Positions 26,333-35,235 of a stretch of DNA of 64,000 bases are shown here, piece by piece. Both the position numbers and the translations under genes were made by a program. The number at the start of each line of letters is the position of its first letter. Within the stretch, counting starts at the first letter, position 1. The stretch spans positions 6,882,001-6,946,000 of the forward strand of contig NZ_AP025739.1 in NCBI RefSeq assembly GCF_003574315.2, given 5' to 3'. Under the pieces are notes generated by a model. That model was not told the DNA's origin, ran no database searches, and was given only the letters and a program-made list of their open reading frames with translations. The stretch is from Capsulimonas corticalis (GTDB lineage Bacteria > Armatimonadota > Armatimonadia > Armatimonadales > Capsulimonadaceae).

Positions 26333-28117
26333 ATGACGACCATTGGCTGGCTGCAGATCGCAGCCTACTTTCTGATATTGATACTGATCACGAAACCCAT
26401 CGGTATCTTTTTGCATCGCGTGATGGAAGGCGAACGAACGTGGCTGACGCCCGTGCTTGGCCCCATCGAGCGATGGATCTACAAAATCGGCGGCGTCAAC
26501 AAGGATGAAGACATGCCGTGGACGGTCTACGCCGCCGCGCTGCTCGCCTTCAGCCTGGTGACGCTGGTAATTACGTTCGGCCTGCTGCGCCTTCAGGCGA
26601 TGCTGCCGTTCGATCCACAGCACTTTGGCGCGAAGGAGATGACGCCGGACCTGGCGTTCAACACCGCCGTCTCGTTCACGACCAACACCAACTGGCAGGC
26701 GTATTCGGGCGAAAGCACAATGTCGTACTTTAGCCAGATGGTCTCGCTCGCCTCGCATAACTTTTTCTCGGCGGCGGCGGGCATCGCGGTGGCAATCGCT
26801 CTGGTGCGCGGACTGGCCCGGCGCTCGGCGGCGGGCGTAGGCAACTTCTGGGTGGATATCACCCGCTCGACGCTTTATATTCTGCTGCCGCTCTGCCTCG
26901 TCTTCGCGATGGTCTTTGTGCAGCAGGGCGTGATCCAGAACTTCCATCCTTACCAGACGGTAACGACGATGGAGGGCGGCAGCCAGATTATTCCCGGCGG
27001 CCCGGCGGCCTCGCAGGAGGCGATCAAGGAGCTGGGGACGAACGGCGGCGGCTTCTTCAACGCCAACTCCGCACACCCGTTCGAGAACCCCACCCCGTTC
27101 ACCAACTTCCTTCAGATGCTGATGATCTTCGCCATCGGCGCGGGCATGACATACGCCTTCGGGATCTATGTCGGCAACACGCGCCAGGGCTGGGCGCTCT
27201 TTGGAGCGATGTCGTTCCTATTTCTACTCGGCGTATCGGTCGCTTACGTGCAGGAGGCGAAGGGCAATCCCATGATCGCCGCGCAGGGCGTAGATGCAAC
27301 CACGCGGACGATGGGCGATCTCGGCGGCAACATGGAAGGCAAGGAAGTTCGCTTTGGACAGGCAGGGGCGACGCTCTTCGCGACCGTCACCACCGATGCC
27401 TCCTGCGGCGCGGTCAACGCGATGCACGATTCGTTCACGCCGCTCGGCGGCCTGGTCCCGATGGCGAATATCCTGTCGGGCGAAGTCATCTTCGGCGGCG
27501 TCGGCGCAGGACTCTACGGCATGTTGATGTACGCGATCCTGGCGGTCTTTATCGCCGGACTGATGGTCGGACGCACACCCGAATACCTGGGCAAGAAGGT
27601 CGAGGCGTATGAGGTCAAGATGGCGATGCTCGCCGCACTGATCCTCGCCGGCTCCATCTTAGGCGGCACGGCCATCGGCAGCGTAGCGCATGTGGCGAAC
27701 CCGGCGTATTGGAACACGGTCGGCGGAACGGCCAACGACCTGGTGGCGGCCAACGTGAACAACAGCGGCCCCCATGGCTTCTCGGAGATCTTTTACGCCT
27801 TCGACTCGGCGACGGGCAACAACGGCAGCGCCTTCGCGGGCATCTCCGTGAACACGCCGTTCTGGAATCTCGCACTCGGGATCGCGATGCTCGTCGGACG
27901 GTTTCTGATGATCATCCCATTGCTCGCCATCGCCGGCAGCATGGCGCGGAAAAAGCGCGTGGCGGCAAGCTCGGGGACATTCCCTACCGACAACGCGCTC
28001 TTTGCGGGACTGCTGGTGGGCACCGTCGTCATCGTCGGCGCGCTGGCCTACTTCCCCGCCGTCTCGCTCGGCCCCGTCGTGGAGCATTACTTGATGCACG
28101 GCGGACGCACCTTCTAG
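26333..28117 (+). CDS. kdpA: Potassium-transporting ATPase, potassium-binding subunit
   Basis: 594 residues with about ten membrane spans. The family's four pore-like repeats show [56 protein letters not shown] and the C-terminal GNNGSAFAG. KdpA selects and moves potassium within KdpFABC, a high-affinity pump made under potassium limitation. It is placed between kdpF and kdpB with a ten-base gap on each side. Confidence 0.96.
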   Translation: MTTIGWLQIAAYFLILILITKPIGIFLHRVMEGERTWLTPVLGPIERWIYKIGGVNKDEDMPWTVYAAALLAFSLVTLVITFGLLRLQAMLPFDPQHFGAKEMTPDLAFNTAVSFTTNTNWQAYSGESTMSYFSQMVSLASHNFFSAAAGIAVAIALVRGLARRSAAGVGNFWVDITRSTLYILLPLCLVFAMVFVQQGVIQNFHPYQTVTTMEGGSQIIPGGPAASQEAIKELGTNGGGFFNANSAHPFENPTPFTNFLQMLMIFAIGAGMTYAFGIYVGNTRQGWALFGAMSFLFLLGVSVAYVQEAKGNPMIAAQGVDATTRTMGDLGGNMEGKEVRFGQAGATLFATVTTDASCGAVNAMHDSFTPLGGLVPMANILSGEVIFGGVGAGLYGMLMYAILAVFIAGLMVGRTPEYLGKKVEAYEVKMAMLAALILAGSILGGTAIGSVAHVANPAYWNTVGGTANDLVAANVNNSGPHGFSEIFYAFDSATGNNGSAFAGISVNTPFWNLALGIAMLVGRFLMIIPLLAIAGSMARKKRVAASSGTFPTDNALFAGLLVGTVVIVGALAYFPAVSLGPVVEHYLMHGGRTF

Positions 28118-28127
28118 GAGAACTTTC

Positions 28128-30272
28128 ATGGCGACCATCGTCAATAACTCGAATAGCCCAACGGCTCCCATCACGCCGCCCTCGGACCCATCCGGCCCGC
28201 AGCTCAAACGCGCGCGGCCGCTCTTTGACCCGCCCATCGTGCGGCGTGCTCTGGGCGACGCCTTCCGGAAACTCGATCCCCGAGTCCAGGCGAAGAACCC
28301 GGTTATGTTCGTGGTGTGGGTCGGCAGTTTCGTCTCCACTATCCTGTTTCTACAGGATTTGATGACGCATGTCGGCGGCTGGGAGACAGCCTTTGTCGGC
28401 CAGATCGCCCTCTGGCTCTGGTTCACCGTCCTCTTCGCCGGCTTCGCCGAAGCCATCGCCGAGGGACGCGGCAAGGCGCAGGCGGATGAACTGCGCAAGA
28501 CGCGCACAACCACGCTCGCCAAAAAGCTGGGCGCCAAAGGGGACATTGAGAACGTCGGCGCGTCTACGCTTCGCCGGGGCGACATCGTGATCTGCGATGT
28601 CGGCGACATCATCCCAAGCGACGGCACGGTCATCGAAGGCATCGCCAGCGTCGACGAATCGGCGATCACTGGAGAATCCGCGCCGGTCATCCGTGAGGCG
28701 GGCGGCGACCGCTCGGCGGTCACCGGCGGCACCAAGGTCATCTCGGACGGAATCAAAGTCGAGATCACGGCGAACCCTGGCGAGACCTTTATCGACCGTA
28801 TGATCGGATTGGTCGAAGGCGCCGCGCGGCAGAAGACGCCCAATGAGATCGCGCTCAATATTCTGATCGCGGGCCTGACGATCATTTTTCTTCTGGCGAC
28901 CGTGACGCTGCTGCCCTTCGGCCGTTACGCCGGCGTCAACATCTCGATCACGGTCCTGATCGCTCTGCTCGTGTGTTTGATCCCAACAACCATCGGCGGC
29001 CTGCTATCGGCCATCGGCATCGCGGGAATGGACCGGGTGATGCAGTACAACGTGCTGGCGATGTCCGGCAAAGCCGTCGAAGCGGCGGGCGACGTGGACG
29101 TGCTGCTGCTGGATAAAACCGGCACCATCACGCTCGGCAACCGCCAGGCGGCGGAGTTCCTGCCGCTTCCGGGCGTCAGCGTTCAGGAATTGGCCGACGC
29201 CGCCCAGCTTTCCAGTCTCGCCGACGAGACTCCCGAAGGCCGCTCCATCGTCGTCCTGGCGAAAGAGCAATACGGCCTGCGCGGCCGCCACCTCGACGAG
29301 AAAACGACCGAGTTCATTCCGTTCACTGCCCAAACGCGCATGTCCGGCGTCAACATCCCCGGCCAGCGCGTCCGCAAGGGCGCGGTGCAGGCGGTGATCG
29401 ATTACGTGAAGAGCAACGGATCCTCGGTTCCGGCCGAACTGCAAAATATCGCCGACGATATCTCCCGCCGAGGCGGCACGCCGCTCGCCGTCGCCCTGAA
29501 CGAGCGGCCTCTCGGGATTATCTATCTGAAAGACGTTGTGAAGGGCGGCATGCGCGAGCGGTTCGATCACCTGCGCGCCATGGGCATCAAAACGATCATG
29601 ATCACCGGCGACAACCCGCTGACGGCGGCGGCCATCGCCCAGGAAGCCGGCGTGGACGACTTCCTCGCACAAGCCAAGCCCGAAGACAAGATGGCGCTGA
29701 TCAAGAAAGAACAGGCCGAGGGACGCCTCGTCGCGATGACCGGCGACGGCACCAACGACGCGCCCGCCCTGGCCCAAGCCGACGTGGGCGTCGCGATGAA
29801 CTCGGGCACGCAGGCCGCCAAAGAGGCCGGCAATATGGTGGACTTAGATTCCAACCCCACCAAGCTGATCGAGATCGTCGAAATCGGCAAACAGCTCCTG
29901 ATGACGCGCGGCGCGCTGACCACGTTCTCCATCGCCAACGACGTCGCCAAATACTTCGCGATCATCCCCGCGATGTTCGCCACGCTCTACATCGGCGCCG
30001 GCCAAACACACGGACCGCTCTGGGCTTTGAACTTCATGCACCTGCACTCGCCCTACTCGGCGGTGCTCGCAGCGGTGATCTTCAACGCGCTGGTCATCAT
30101 CGCCCTGATCCCCGTCGCCCTGCGCGGCGTGCCGTATCGCCCAATGGGCGCCGCGCAAGTCCTGCGCCGCAACCTGGCCGTTTGGGGCCTGGGAGGAATA
30201 TTGGTCCCGTTCCCGTTCATCTGGCTGCTCGACCAGATACTGGTGCTGCTGCACTGCGCGCCGGCTCAATAA
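28128..30272 (+). CDS. kdpB: Potassium-transporting ATPase, ATP-binding subunit
   Basis: 714 residues, a P-type ATPase. The phosphorylation site DKTGTIT has Asp at residue 329, followed by [20 protein letters not shown] and [20 protein letters not shown] of the P domain; SIDESA-type TGES is seen as AITGESAPV. It powers KdpA. The N-terminus is about 25 residues longer than in E. coli. Its stop codon TAA coincides with the first bases of a palindromic repeat at 30270. Confidence 0.96.
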   Translation: MATIVNNSNSPTAPITPPSDPSGPQLKRARPLFDPPIVRRALGDAFRKLDPRVQAKNPVMFVVWVGSFVSTILFLQDLMTHVGGWETAFVGQIALWLWFTVLFAGFAEAIAEGRGKAQADELRKTRTTTLAKKLGAKGDIENVGASTLRRGDIVICDVGDIIPSDGTVIEGIASVDESAITGESAPVIREAGGDRSAVTGGTKVISDGIKVEITANPGETFIDRMIGLVEGAARQKTPNEIALNILIAGLTIIFLLATVTLLPFGRYAGVNISITVLIALLVCLIPTTIGGLLSAIGIAGMDRVMQYNVLAMSGKAVEAAGDVDVLLLDKTGTITLGNRQAAEFLPLPGVSVQELADAAQLSSLADETPEGRSIVVLAKEQYGLRGRHLDEKTTEFIPFTAQTRMSGVNIPGQRVRKGAVQAVIDYVKSNGSSVPAELQNIADDISRRGGTPLAVALNERPLGIIYLKDVVKGGMRERFDHLRAMGIKTIMITGDNPLTAAAIAQEAGVDDFLAQAKPEDKMALIKKEQAEGRLVAMTGDGTNDAPALAQADVGVAMNSGTQAAKEAGNMVDLDSNPTKLIEIVEIGKQLLMTRGALTTFSIANDVAKYFAIIPAMFATLYIGAGQTHGPLWALNFMHLHSPYSAVLAAVIFNALVIIALIPVALRGVPYRPMGAAQVLRRNLAVWGLGGILVPFPFIWLLDQILVLLHCAPAQ

Positions 30273-30418
30273 CCCACCCCGGCGCTTCGCGCCACCCCTC
30301 CCGCCGACGGGAAGGGTTATTTCAGAGTGTCTTATCGCAGGCGACTTTCATAAGAGGCAATCTTACTCACCCTTCCCGTCGGCGGGAGGGGTCGGCCGAA
30401 GGCCGGGGGTGGGTTTGC
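30270..30418. repeat. Dispersed ~150-bp palindromic repeat, copy C, inside the kdp operon
   Basis: Left arm about 30271-30318, right arm about 30369-30418, around the conserved centre ATTTCAGAGTGTCTTATCGC. The right arm has the variant end (GGTCGGCCGAAGGCCGGGGG), like copy B. It starts within the kdpB stop codon and separates kdpB from kdpC by 221 bases, whereas the other kdp gaps are 5-20 bases. It may alter the ratio of KdpC to KdpAB by folding in the mRNA. Confidence 0.9.
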
Positions 30419-30493
30419 AAGGGAGTCACCCGAAGCGCCAATGTAGGTTTGCTGGGGCAATAACCCGGGCTCCCAATCACGAAAGCCAAAACA

Positions 30494-31135
30494 ATGCTAA
30501 AACAAATACTCACATCCATCAGAATCACTCTCGTCCTGCTGCTGATTGTCAGCGGCGTCTACCCCCTTATCGTCTGGGGCCTCTCGCAAGCCGCGTTCGC
30601 CCATCAGGCGAACGGCAGTCTCACGAAAGACGCGCAGGGAAAAGTCGTTGGCTCCGCCCTGCTCGCGCAGGGCTTCACCAAGCCCGAGTACTTCCACCCG
30701 CGCCCATCGGCGGCGGGCAATGGCTATGACGCCACCGCGAGCAGCGGGACGAACCTGGGGCCGACCAGCGACAAGCTGATCAACGGGATCCACAAAAAGA
30801 CGGCGGACGGCAAGGATGATCCTTCCAACTTCGACGGCGTGAAGGATCTCGCGGCGCAGTATCGAACGGAGAATAGCCTGCCGGCTGGCGCGCCGGTTCC
30901 CGTCGACGCCGTCACGCGCTCGGCGTCGGGTCTGGATCCCGACATCAGCGTCGCGAACGCCAAAGTGCAGGCGGCGCGGGTGGCGAAGGCGCGCGGCGTC
31001 GGCGGCGAGGAGATCGATCGTCTGGTGGACGCCAATACCCAGGGGCGAGATCTGGGGTTGTTCGGCGAGCCGCGCGTGAATGTGCTTCAACTCAACCTGG
31101 CGCTCGACAAGCAGTATCCGAAGGCGGCGAAATAA
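30494..31135 (+). CDS. kdpC: Potassium-transporting ATPase, KdpC subunit
   Basis: 213 residues. One N-terminal membrane helix (IRITLVLLLIVSGVYPLIVW) and then the KdpC pattern: FHPRPSAAGNGYDATASSGTN in two parts, DAVTRSASGLDPDISVANA, ARGVGGEEIDRLVDAN and LFGEPRVNVLQLNLAL. KdpC completes the KdpFABC pump. A short gap of five bases leads to the KdpD sensory domain gene. Confidence 0.95.
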   Translation: MLKQILTSIRITLVLLLIVSGVYPLIVWGLSQAAFAHQANGSLTKDAQGKVVGSALLAQGFTKPEYFHPRPSAAGNGYDATASSGTNLGPTSDKLINGIHKKTADGKDDPSNFDGVKDLAAQYRTENSLPAGAPVPVDAVTRSASGLDPDISVANAKVQAARVAKARGVGGEEIDRLVDANTQGRDLGLFGEPRVNVLQLNLALDKQYPKAAK

Positions 31136-31140
31136 CGTCT

Positions 31141-32289
31141 ATGTCTTACTCCGAAGACAACAAGCGGCCGACTCCCGAGGAGCTTCTGGCCCGCCTGCAC
31201 CGCGATGAGCGCCAGGCGGGCCGGGGACGCCTCAAGCTCTTTCTCGGCTTTGCGGCGGGCGTCGGCAAAACGTACGAAATGCTGAATGAGGCGAACCGGC
31301 GCAAAGGTGAGCGCGGGCAGGATGTCGTGATCGGCTACGTCGTCACCCATGGGCGTAAGGACACCGAGGGGCAGATCGGCGATCTGGAGATCATTCCGCG
31401 CAAGCAGGTCGAGTACAAGGGATCGGCGTTCGAGGAGATGGACACCGCCGCGATCATCGGACGCAAGCCCCAGTGGGTCGTGGTGGATGAACTGGCGCAC
31501 ACGAATGTCCCCGGCGGCGCGCACGCCAAGCGCTATGAAGATGTCTTGGATATCCTCGCCGCCGGGATCAATGTGCTTTCGGCGATGAACGTACAGCATT
31601 TGGAGTCGCTGAACGACACGATCCAACAAATTACGGGCGTCAAAGTTCGTGAGACCGTTCCAGATTGGGTGTTGGGAGAAGCCGGGGAGATCGTCAGCAT
31701 CGACATTACGCCCCGTGCTCTGATACACAGATTGGAGCGCGGCGATGTGTACCCCAAGGAGAAAGTCCCGCAGGCGCTCGCGAACTTCTTCAGCGAGGGC
31801 AACTTATGCGCCCTGCGAGAGATCGCTCTGCGCGAGGTGGCGGGCGAAGTCGATCGGTCCGTCCAGATCTACCGCGAGGAGCACGACGTCACCGAACCCT
31901 GGCGCACTCAAGAAAAGATCATGATCTGCATCTCCCCTGACCAACCCTCCGACCGCCTGCTGCGCCGAGGCTGGCGCATCGCCCGCCGCCTCCGCGCCGA
32001 CCTCGTAGCCGTGTACGTCGCCTCGGAAACGATCACACCCCGCCAGCAGCAAATCCTGGACGCCGATTTCGCCCTCGCGTCCAGTCTGAGCATCCGCATG
32101 GAGCAAGTCACCAGCCGAGACATCGCCCACACGCTCGCCGAATACGCACGCAGCCATCAAGTCACCGAGATCATCATCGGCCATTCGGGACGCACGGCGT
32201 GGCAGGAGTTTCTGATGGGATCGATCATCAACAAGCTGATTCGGCTGGTGCGCGGGATTGACGTGCTGGTGGTGGCAAATAAGTTATGA
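31141..32289 (+). CDS. kdpD: Stand-alone KdpD N-terminal sensory domain (Kdp + Usp)
   Basis: 382 residues. Residues about 20-230 are the KdpD domain with the Walker-A-like FAAGVGKTYEMLNEANRRK, VVDELAHTNVPG and INVLSAMNVQHLESLND; about 250-380 form a Usp domain (MICISPDQPSDRLLRRGWRI, EIIIGHSG). Membrane helices and the kinase are missing: the protein ends after Usp with LVVANKL. The transmitter half is likely the kinase at 22702. Short KdpD proteins of this type are known in cyanobacteria and Deinococcus; they probably act with a separate kinase. Confidence 0.9.
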   Translation: MSYSEDNKRPTPEELLARLHRDERQAGRGRLKLFLGFAAGVGKTYEMLNEANRRKGERGQDVVIGYVVTHGRKDTEGQIGDLEIIPRKQVEYKGSAFEEMDTAAIIGRKPQWVVVDELAHTNVPGGAHAKRYEDVLDILAAGINVLSAMNVQHLESLNDTIQQITGVKVRETVPDWVLGEAGEIVSIDITPRALIHRLERGDVYPKEKVPQALANFFSEGNLCALREIALREVAGEVDRSVQIYREEHDVTEPWRTQEKIMICISPDQPSDRLLRRGWRIARRLRADLVAVYVASETITPRQQQILDADFALASSLSIRMEQVTSRDIAHTLAEYARSHQVTEIIIGHSGRTAWQEFLMGSIINKLIRLVRGIDVLVVANKL

Positions 32290-32362
32290 TGGAGTTGTAA
32301 AAGCAAGCATCCGATGGGGTCGGCGGTTTTGCATTTTGTCGATTTCGCGTCGCGATCCCCAT

Positions 32363-32609
32363 GGAGGAGCTCAGACGGGTAGGTTTCTCGCAACCGTTTA
32401 CTCACACGTTCCCCGGCTATAAAAGCCGGGTCTTGGGAGCCTTCGGCTAGACGTCCGTTCCGGACGAGGAACCTGTATGCGATCACTGGCATTTGCGTCC
32501 GGCACGCGGGTACCCTTTGGGTGGTTAGTCGCGAAGCGACTCCCAAGGCCCGAGTTTTATACTCGGGTTCAACGCCTGCGGGAGAAAACCTACCCTTCTG
32601 AGCTCCTCC
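32363..32609. mobile_element. MITE-like element with ~28-bp terminal inverted repeats
   Basis: The ends GGAGGAGCTCAGACGGGTAG (from 32363) and its near reverse complement (to 32609) frame 247 bases with no coding frame of note. Inside are short hairpins: CCGGCTATAAAAGCCGG at 32413-32429, GTCGCGAAGCGAC at 32529-32541 and CCCGAGTTTTATACTCGGG at about 32550-32568. No target-site duplication is clear. It lies between kdpD-N and the convergent decarboxylase-type gene. It may be a non-autonomous element or a structured RNA. Confidence 0.6.
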
Positions 32610-32620
32610 AAGGCGTAGAG

Positions 32621-33067
32621 TTAAGAATCGCGGCGCGCAGGGAACTTGCGGAAGGTGATCGCCATGCGGTTCCAGGAGTTGATGTCGACGACGGCCATCG
32701 CCAGATCGACAATCTCTTCGTCCGTAAATTCTGTCCGCGCGAGAGCGAAGATATCATCCGGGACATGGGTCTGCGAGATGAGCGTCACCGCCTCGGCGAA
32801 TTTGAATGCGGTCTGCTCGCGCGGCGTATAGAGATCGGTCTCGCTCCAGGCGACAAGGCAATCGATGCGCTGCTGAGTCTCGCCCAGCTTGCGCAGTTCC
32901 TGTGTATGCATGTCCACGCAGAAACCGCAGCCATTGACTTGCGACACCCGCAGCGTCACCAGCGTACGCAGGTGCTCATTGATCTTTCCCTTCTCAACAT
33001 AGGCATGCACTCCATACAAGGCTTTGACAGTTCCTGGGGCGATTTGGTCGTATTGGATTCTCGGCAT
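32621..33067 (-). CDS. Carboxymuconolactone decarboxylase-family (AhpD-like) protein
   Basis: 148 residues, soluble. The family core is present: RTLVTLRVSQVNGCGFCVDMHTQELRKLG (in parts), with the CxxC plus His of AhpD-like peroxidase or disulfide relays. Members reduce peroxides or act on gamma-carboxymuconolactone; a redox role is more likely with this CxxC. A palindrome, GGATAACTATTATCC, lies 22 bases before its start and recurs ahead of the Rrf2 gene, so it is probably controlled by that regulator. Confidence 0.9.
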   Translation of the reverse strand: MPRIQYDQIAPGTVKALYGVHAYVEKGKINEHLRTLVTLRVSQVNGCGFCVDMHTQELRKLGETQQRIDCLVAWSETDLYTPREQTAFKFAEAVTLISQTHVPDDIFALARTEFTDEEIVDLAMAVVDINSWNRMAITFRKFPARRDS

Positions 33068-33087
33068 GTTTTTTCTCCTCTGAATTC

Positions 33088-33109
33088 CGGATAACTATTA
33101 TCCGTGATT
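33088..33109 (-). promoter_or_regulatory. Candidate Rrf2 operator ahead of the AhpD-like gene
   Basis: GGATAACTATTATCC (33089-33103) is a perfect palindrome, and the wider 22 bases match the site at 33683-33704 at all but two positions. It lies 21 bases upstream of the ATG on the minus strand, where a repressor would block RNA polymerase. Confidence 0.65.
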
Positions 33110-33133
33110 GACCGCAAAAATAAATGCTGAGCA

Positions 33134-33655
33134 TTATGCTTCGCTCAGCTTCAGGGCGTTCTCGAACCAGCGGCGTGTGGCGTCGCGCCGCTCCACAGAC
33201 AGCACCCCGTCCAGCTCGCGGTCGATGTCGCCCAGCGTCCGCGTACGCAGGTGTCCGCGCACCTTTTCCTCCGCCTCCATCATCACGGCGTGGATGGCGC
33301 AGACGGTCGAGTTCGGCTGTTTGGGTTTTCCCGCATCCAGAATACAGCCGTCGATGATACTGCGGCATTGAAACAACTGGACTGGGCCTTCGACCGCTTC
33401 GACCACTTCCAGAAACGTGATTTGGTCGGCCGGCTTCGCCAGCTCGTATCCGCCTTTGACGCCAGGCGCCGAACGCACCACGCCCGCCTTCTTCAAGCGC
33501 ACAAAGATTTTAGAAAGATAGGACGGCGAGATGCCCTGATATTCCGCCAGCTCCGCGACACCCAAATGGCGTCCCGCCGGCGGATCGATCAAGTTGACCA
33601 GGCAGTGCAGAGCGTACTCCACCCCTACCCCAAACGCCACGCCCTTTTGTATCAT
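33134..33655 (-). CDS. Rrf2-family transcriptional regulator
   Basis: 173 residues. Winged helix near the N-terminus (LGVAELAEYQGISPSYLSKI, VVRSAPGVKGGYELAKP). Three cysteines follow in the sensor loop (FQCRSIIDGCILDAG, STVCAIH), the usual set for an Fe-S cluster in IscR/NsrR/RirA-type proteins, so it may sense redox, NO or iron. Its own operator-like site lies 28 bases upstream, suggesting self-control, and the same site precedes the AhpD-like gene behind it. Confidence 0.9.
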   Translation of the reverse strand: MIQKGVAFGVGVEYALHCLVNLIDPPAGRHLGVAELAEYQGISPSYLSKIFVRLKKAGVVRSAPGVKGGYELAKPADQITFLEVVEAVEGPVQLFQCRSIIDGCILDAGKPKQPNSTVCAIHAVMMEAEEKVRGHLRTRTLGDIDRELDGVLSVERRDATRRWFENALKLSEA

Positions 33656-33682
33656 TTGACTTTCTGACGGCTTTTCAAATTA

Positions 33683-33704
33683 CGGATAACTATTGTCTGT
33701 GATT
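33683..33704 (-). promoter_or_regulatory. Candidate Rrf2 operator ahead of the regulator gene
   Basis: Reads CGGATAACTATTGTCTGTGA at 33683-33702, nearly the same as the site at 33088-33109 but with one arm degraded. It starts 28 bases upstream of the Rrf2 start codon. Confidence 0.6.
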
Positions 33705-33749
33705 ATACTGCAAGAATATGCCGCCGTCAACCCTACCGGCGGCATCCCA

Positions 33750-34601
33750 TCAGAAATTATTTTTCGTGAAGAGCTGATTGGCTTCGGCGTAGGTCATCAC
33801 TTGCTCCGTGAAGCGCGTGTAGGTCCCCAAATCATGCAGTTCCGCCGCCACCGAACGCGTAAACGACATCGCAGCCCGCGCGGGGCCGCCCCCGACACTC
33901 ACGCGCCGTACGCCCAGCGCTTCCAATTCCGAGACCGAGGGGCTTCCCGGCAATGCGAGAATATTGAGCGGCCCACGAATGCCCTGCGCCAGTGCGGATA
34001 TCGTTGGCTCGTCTTTGACAAACGGGACGAACACGCAGTCCGCGCCAGAATCCAGATAACGATTGCCGCGCCGAATGGCTCGGTCAAGCTTCTCCTCAGC
34101 GCTGATACTCGCGAGAGAGAAGATGTCCGTGCGCGCGTTGATCACCAGCGGTATCCCGTGAGTATCCGCCAGCGCTCGAATCGTCCGGATCTTCTCCGAC
34201 TGAAGATCGGCGTCCGCCAGCGCCGCGCCGCCCTCCGCCAAATCTTCTAAATTGATCCCCACCGCGCCCGCCGCCAGAACTCCACGTACGGTCGTGAGAA
34301 CCTCATCCACGGAATCCGCGCCATAGCCGGCCTCAATATCCGCAGTGACGGGAACGCGCACGGTCGCGACGATACGCCGCAGCATAAACAGCATCTCGTC
34401 GCGCGGAATCACCTGCCCGTCGGGATACCCCAATGCAAACGCAATCCCCGCGCTCGTCGAGGCGATCGCGCCAAATCCCGCCTCCTCAAAAATCCGCGCG
34501 CTCGCGGCGTCCCAAGCGTTGGGCAAGACTAAGATCTTCGGCCCCTGATGCAACTGGCGCAGCAGGATCGCTTTTTCTTCCTGTGACAACAACTCCGTCA
34601 T
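33750..34601 (-). CDS. Isocitrate lyase/PEP mutase superfamily protein
   Basis: 283 residues. The PEP mutase/ICL barrel pattern is present: LVLPNAWDAASARIFEEAGF, STSAGIAFALGYPDG, VPVTADIEAGYG (metal-binding Asp/Glu), GINLEDLAEGG and NARTDIF. The 2-methylisocitrate-lyase KKCGH motif is not seen, which points to the oxaloacetate-hydrolase or phosphonomutase-like branch with unknown substrate. Its ATG overlaps the stop of the upstream gene (TGATG). Confidence 0.88.
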   Translation of the reverse strand: MTELLSQEEKAILLRQLHQGPKILVLPNAWDAASARIFEEAGFGAIASTSAGIAFALGYPDGQVIPRDEMLFMLRRIVATVRVPVTADIEAGYGADSVDEVLTTVRGVLAAGAVGINLEDLAEGGAALADADLQSEKIRTIRALADTHGIPLVINARTDIFSLASISAEEKLDRAIRRGNRYLDSGADCVFVPFVKDEPTISALAQGIRGPLNILALPGSPSVSELEALGVRRVSVGGGPARAAMSFTRSVAAELHDLGTYTRFTEQVMTYAEANQLFTKNNF

Positions 34602-35080
34602 CAGACGCTTTGCTCCACGGGAATGAGACTGCGCAGTTCGCCGTCGAAGATCGCGAACCAGCTGTTGGGAAAGGGATGCTCGTCGGTCGAAGGCAAGTTC
34701 TGGACGCCGTAGGCGGTGAGCACATCTCGCGTGTGATCCAGGCAGTTGTCTGTCGCCACGAAATAGCCCCGCAGCGCGGTCGCCTTCGCGACTTCGAGCG
34801 CGGCGTCCGGGTGAGCGTCGGCCACGCCTTCAAACTTGTAAGAATCGTAGGCGCGAAGCTGCATCGCATCGACCATCGCGGCGAGACTGTCCACTCGCTC
34901 GCCCCACCAGCCATTGTCGCCTCCTGGAAAAACAATCGGCGATCCTGAGGGGTTCTCCGTCGATCCACAGTAAAAGCCTCCGTCTTCCGGAAGGTAAAAG
35001 CCCCAGCCGACATGCCCCGCATAACCAAACGGCAGCGGAACATCCTCCGCGCGACAAAATACAAAAGCCACACCCGTCAT
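34601..35080 (-). CDS. Hypothetical protein
   Basis: 159 residues from the ATG at 35080; an earlier ATG at 35149 adds 23 residues. Acidic and soluble, with many aromatic residues (GHVGWGFYLPEDGGFYCGST, SFDGWWGERVDSL-type), and a C-terminal FPNSWFAIFDGELRSLIP. No motif that I recognise; the pattern suggests a small globular enzyme-like or Cys-protease-like fold, unproven. It overlaps the PEP-mutase-like gene by one base and is likely in one operon with it. Confidence 0.6.
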   Translation of the reverse strand: MTGVAFVFCRAEDVPLPFGYAGHVGWGFYLPEDGGFYCGSTENPSGSPIVFPGGDNGWWGERVDSLAAMVDAMQLRAYDSYKFEGVADAHPDAALEVAKATALRGYFVATDNCLDHTRDVLTAYGVQNLPSTDEHPFPNSWFAIFDGELRSLIPVEQSV

Positions 35081-35235
35081 AATACTCTCACGTTCCTCTA
35101 TTACTCTCGCAGAACTCACAATGGTTATGATCATGCCCTGGAAAGCCAAGACGATAAACCGTCAGCGTCCAATGCGCGCCACGCAAATACGATTCCTGGC
35201 CGTTCAAACGCCAGTCGTCTTCCATCGCCATTGGG

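Noticed and set aside
32363-32609. IS200/IS605 end or omega-RNA-like sequence
   Set aside because: The hairpins recall such ends, but there is no tnpA or tnpB frame, and the element has terminal inverted repeats, which IS200/IS605 elements lack.
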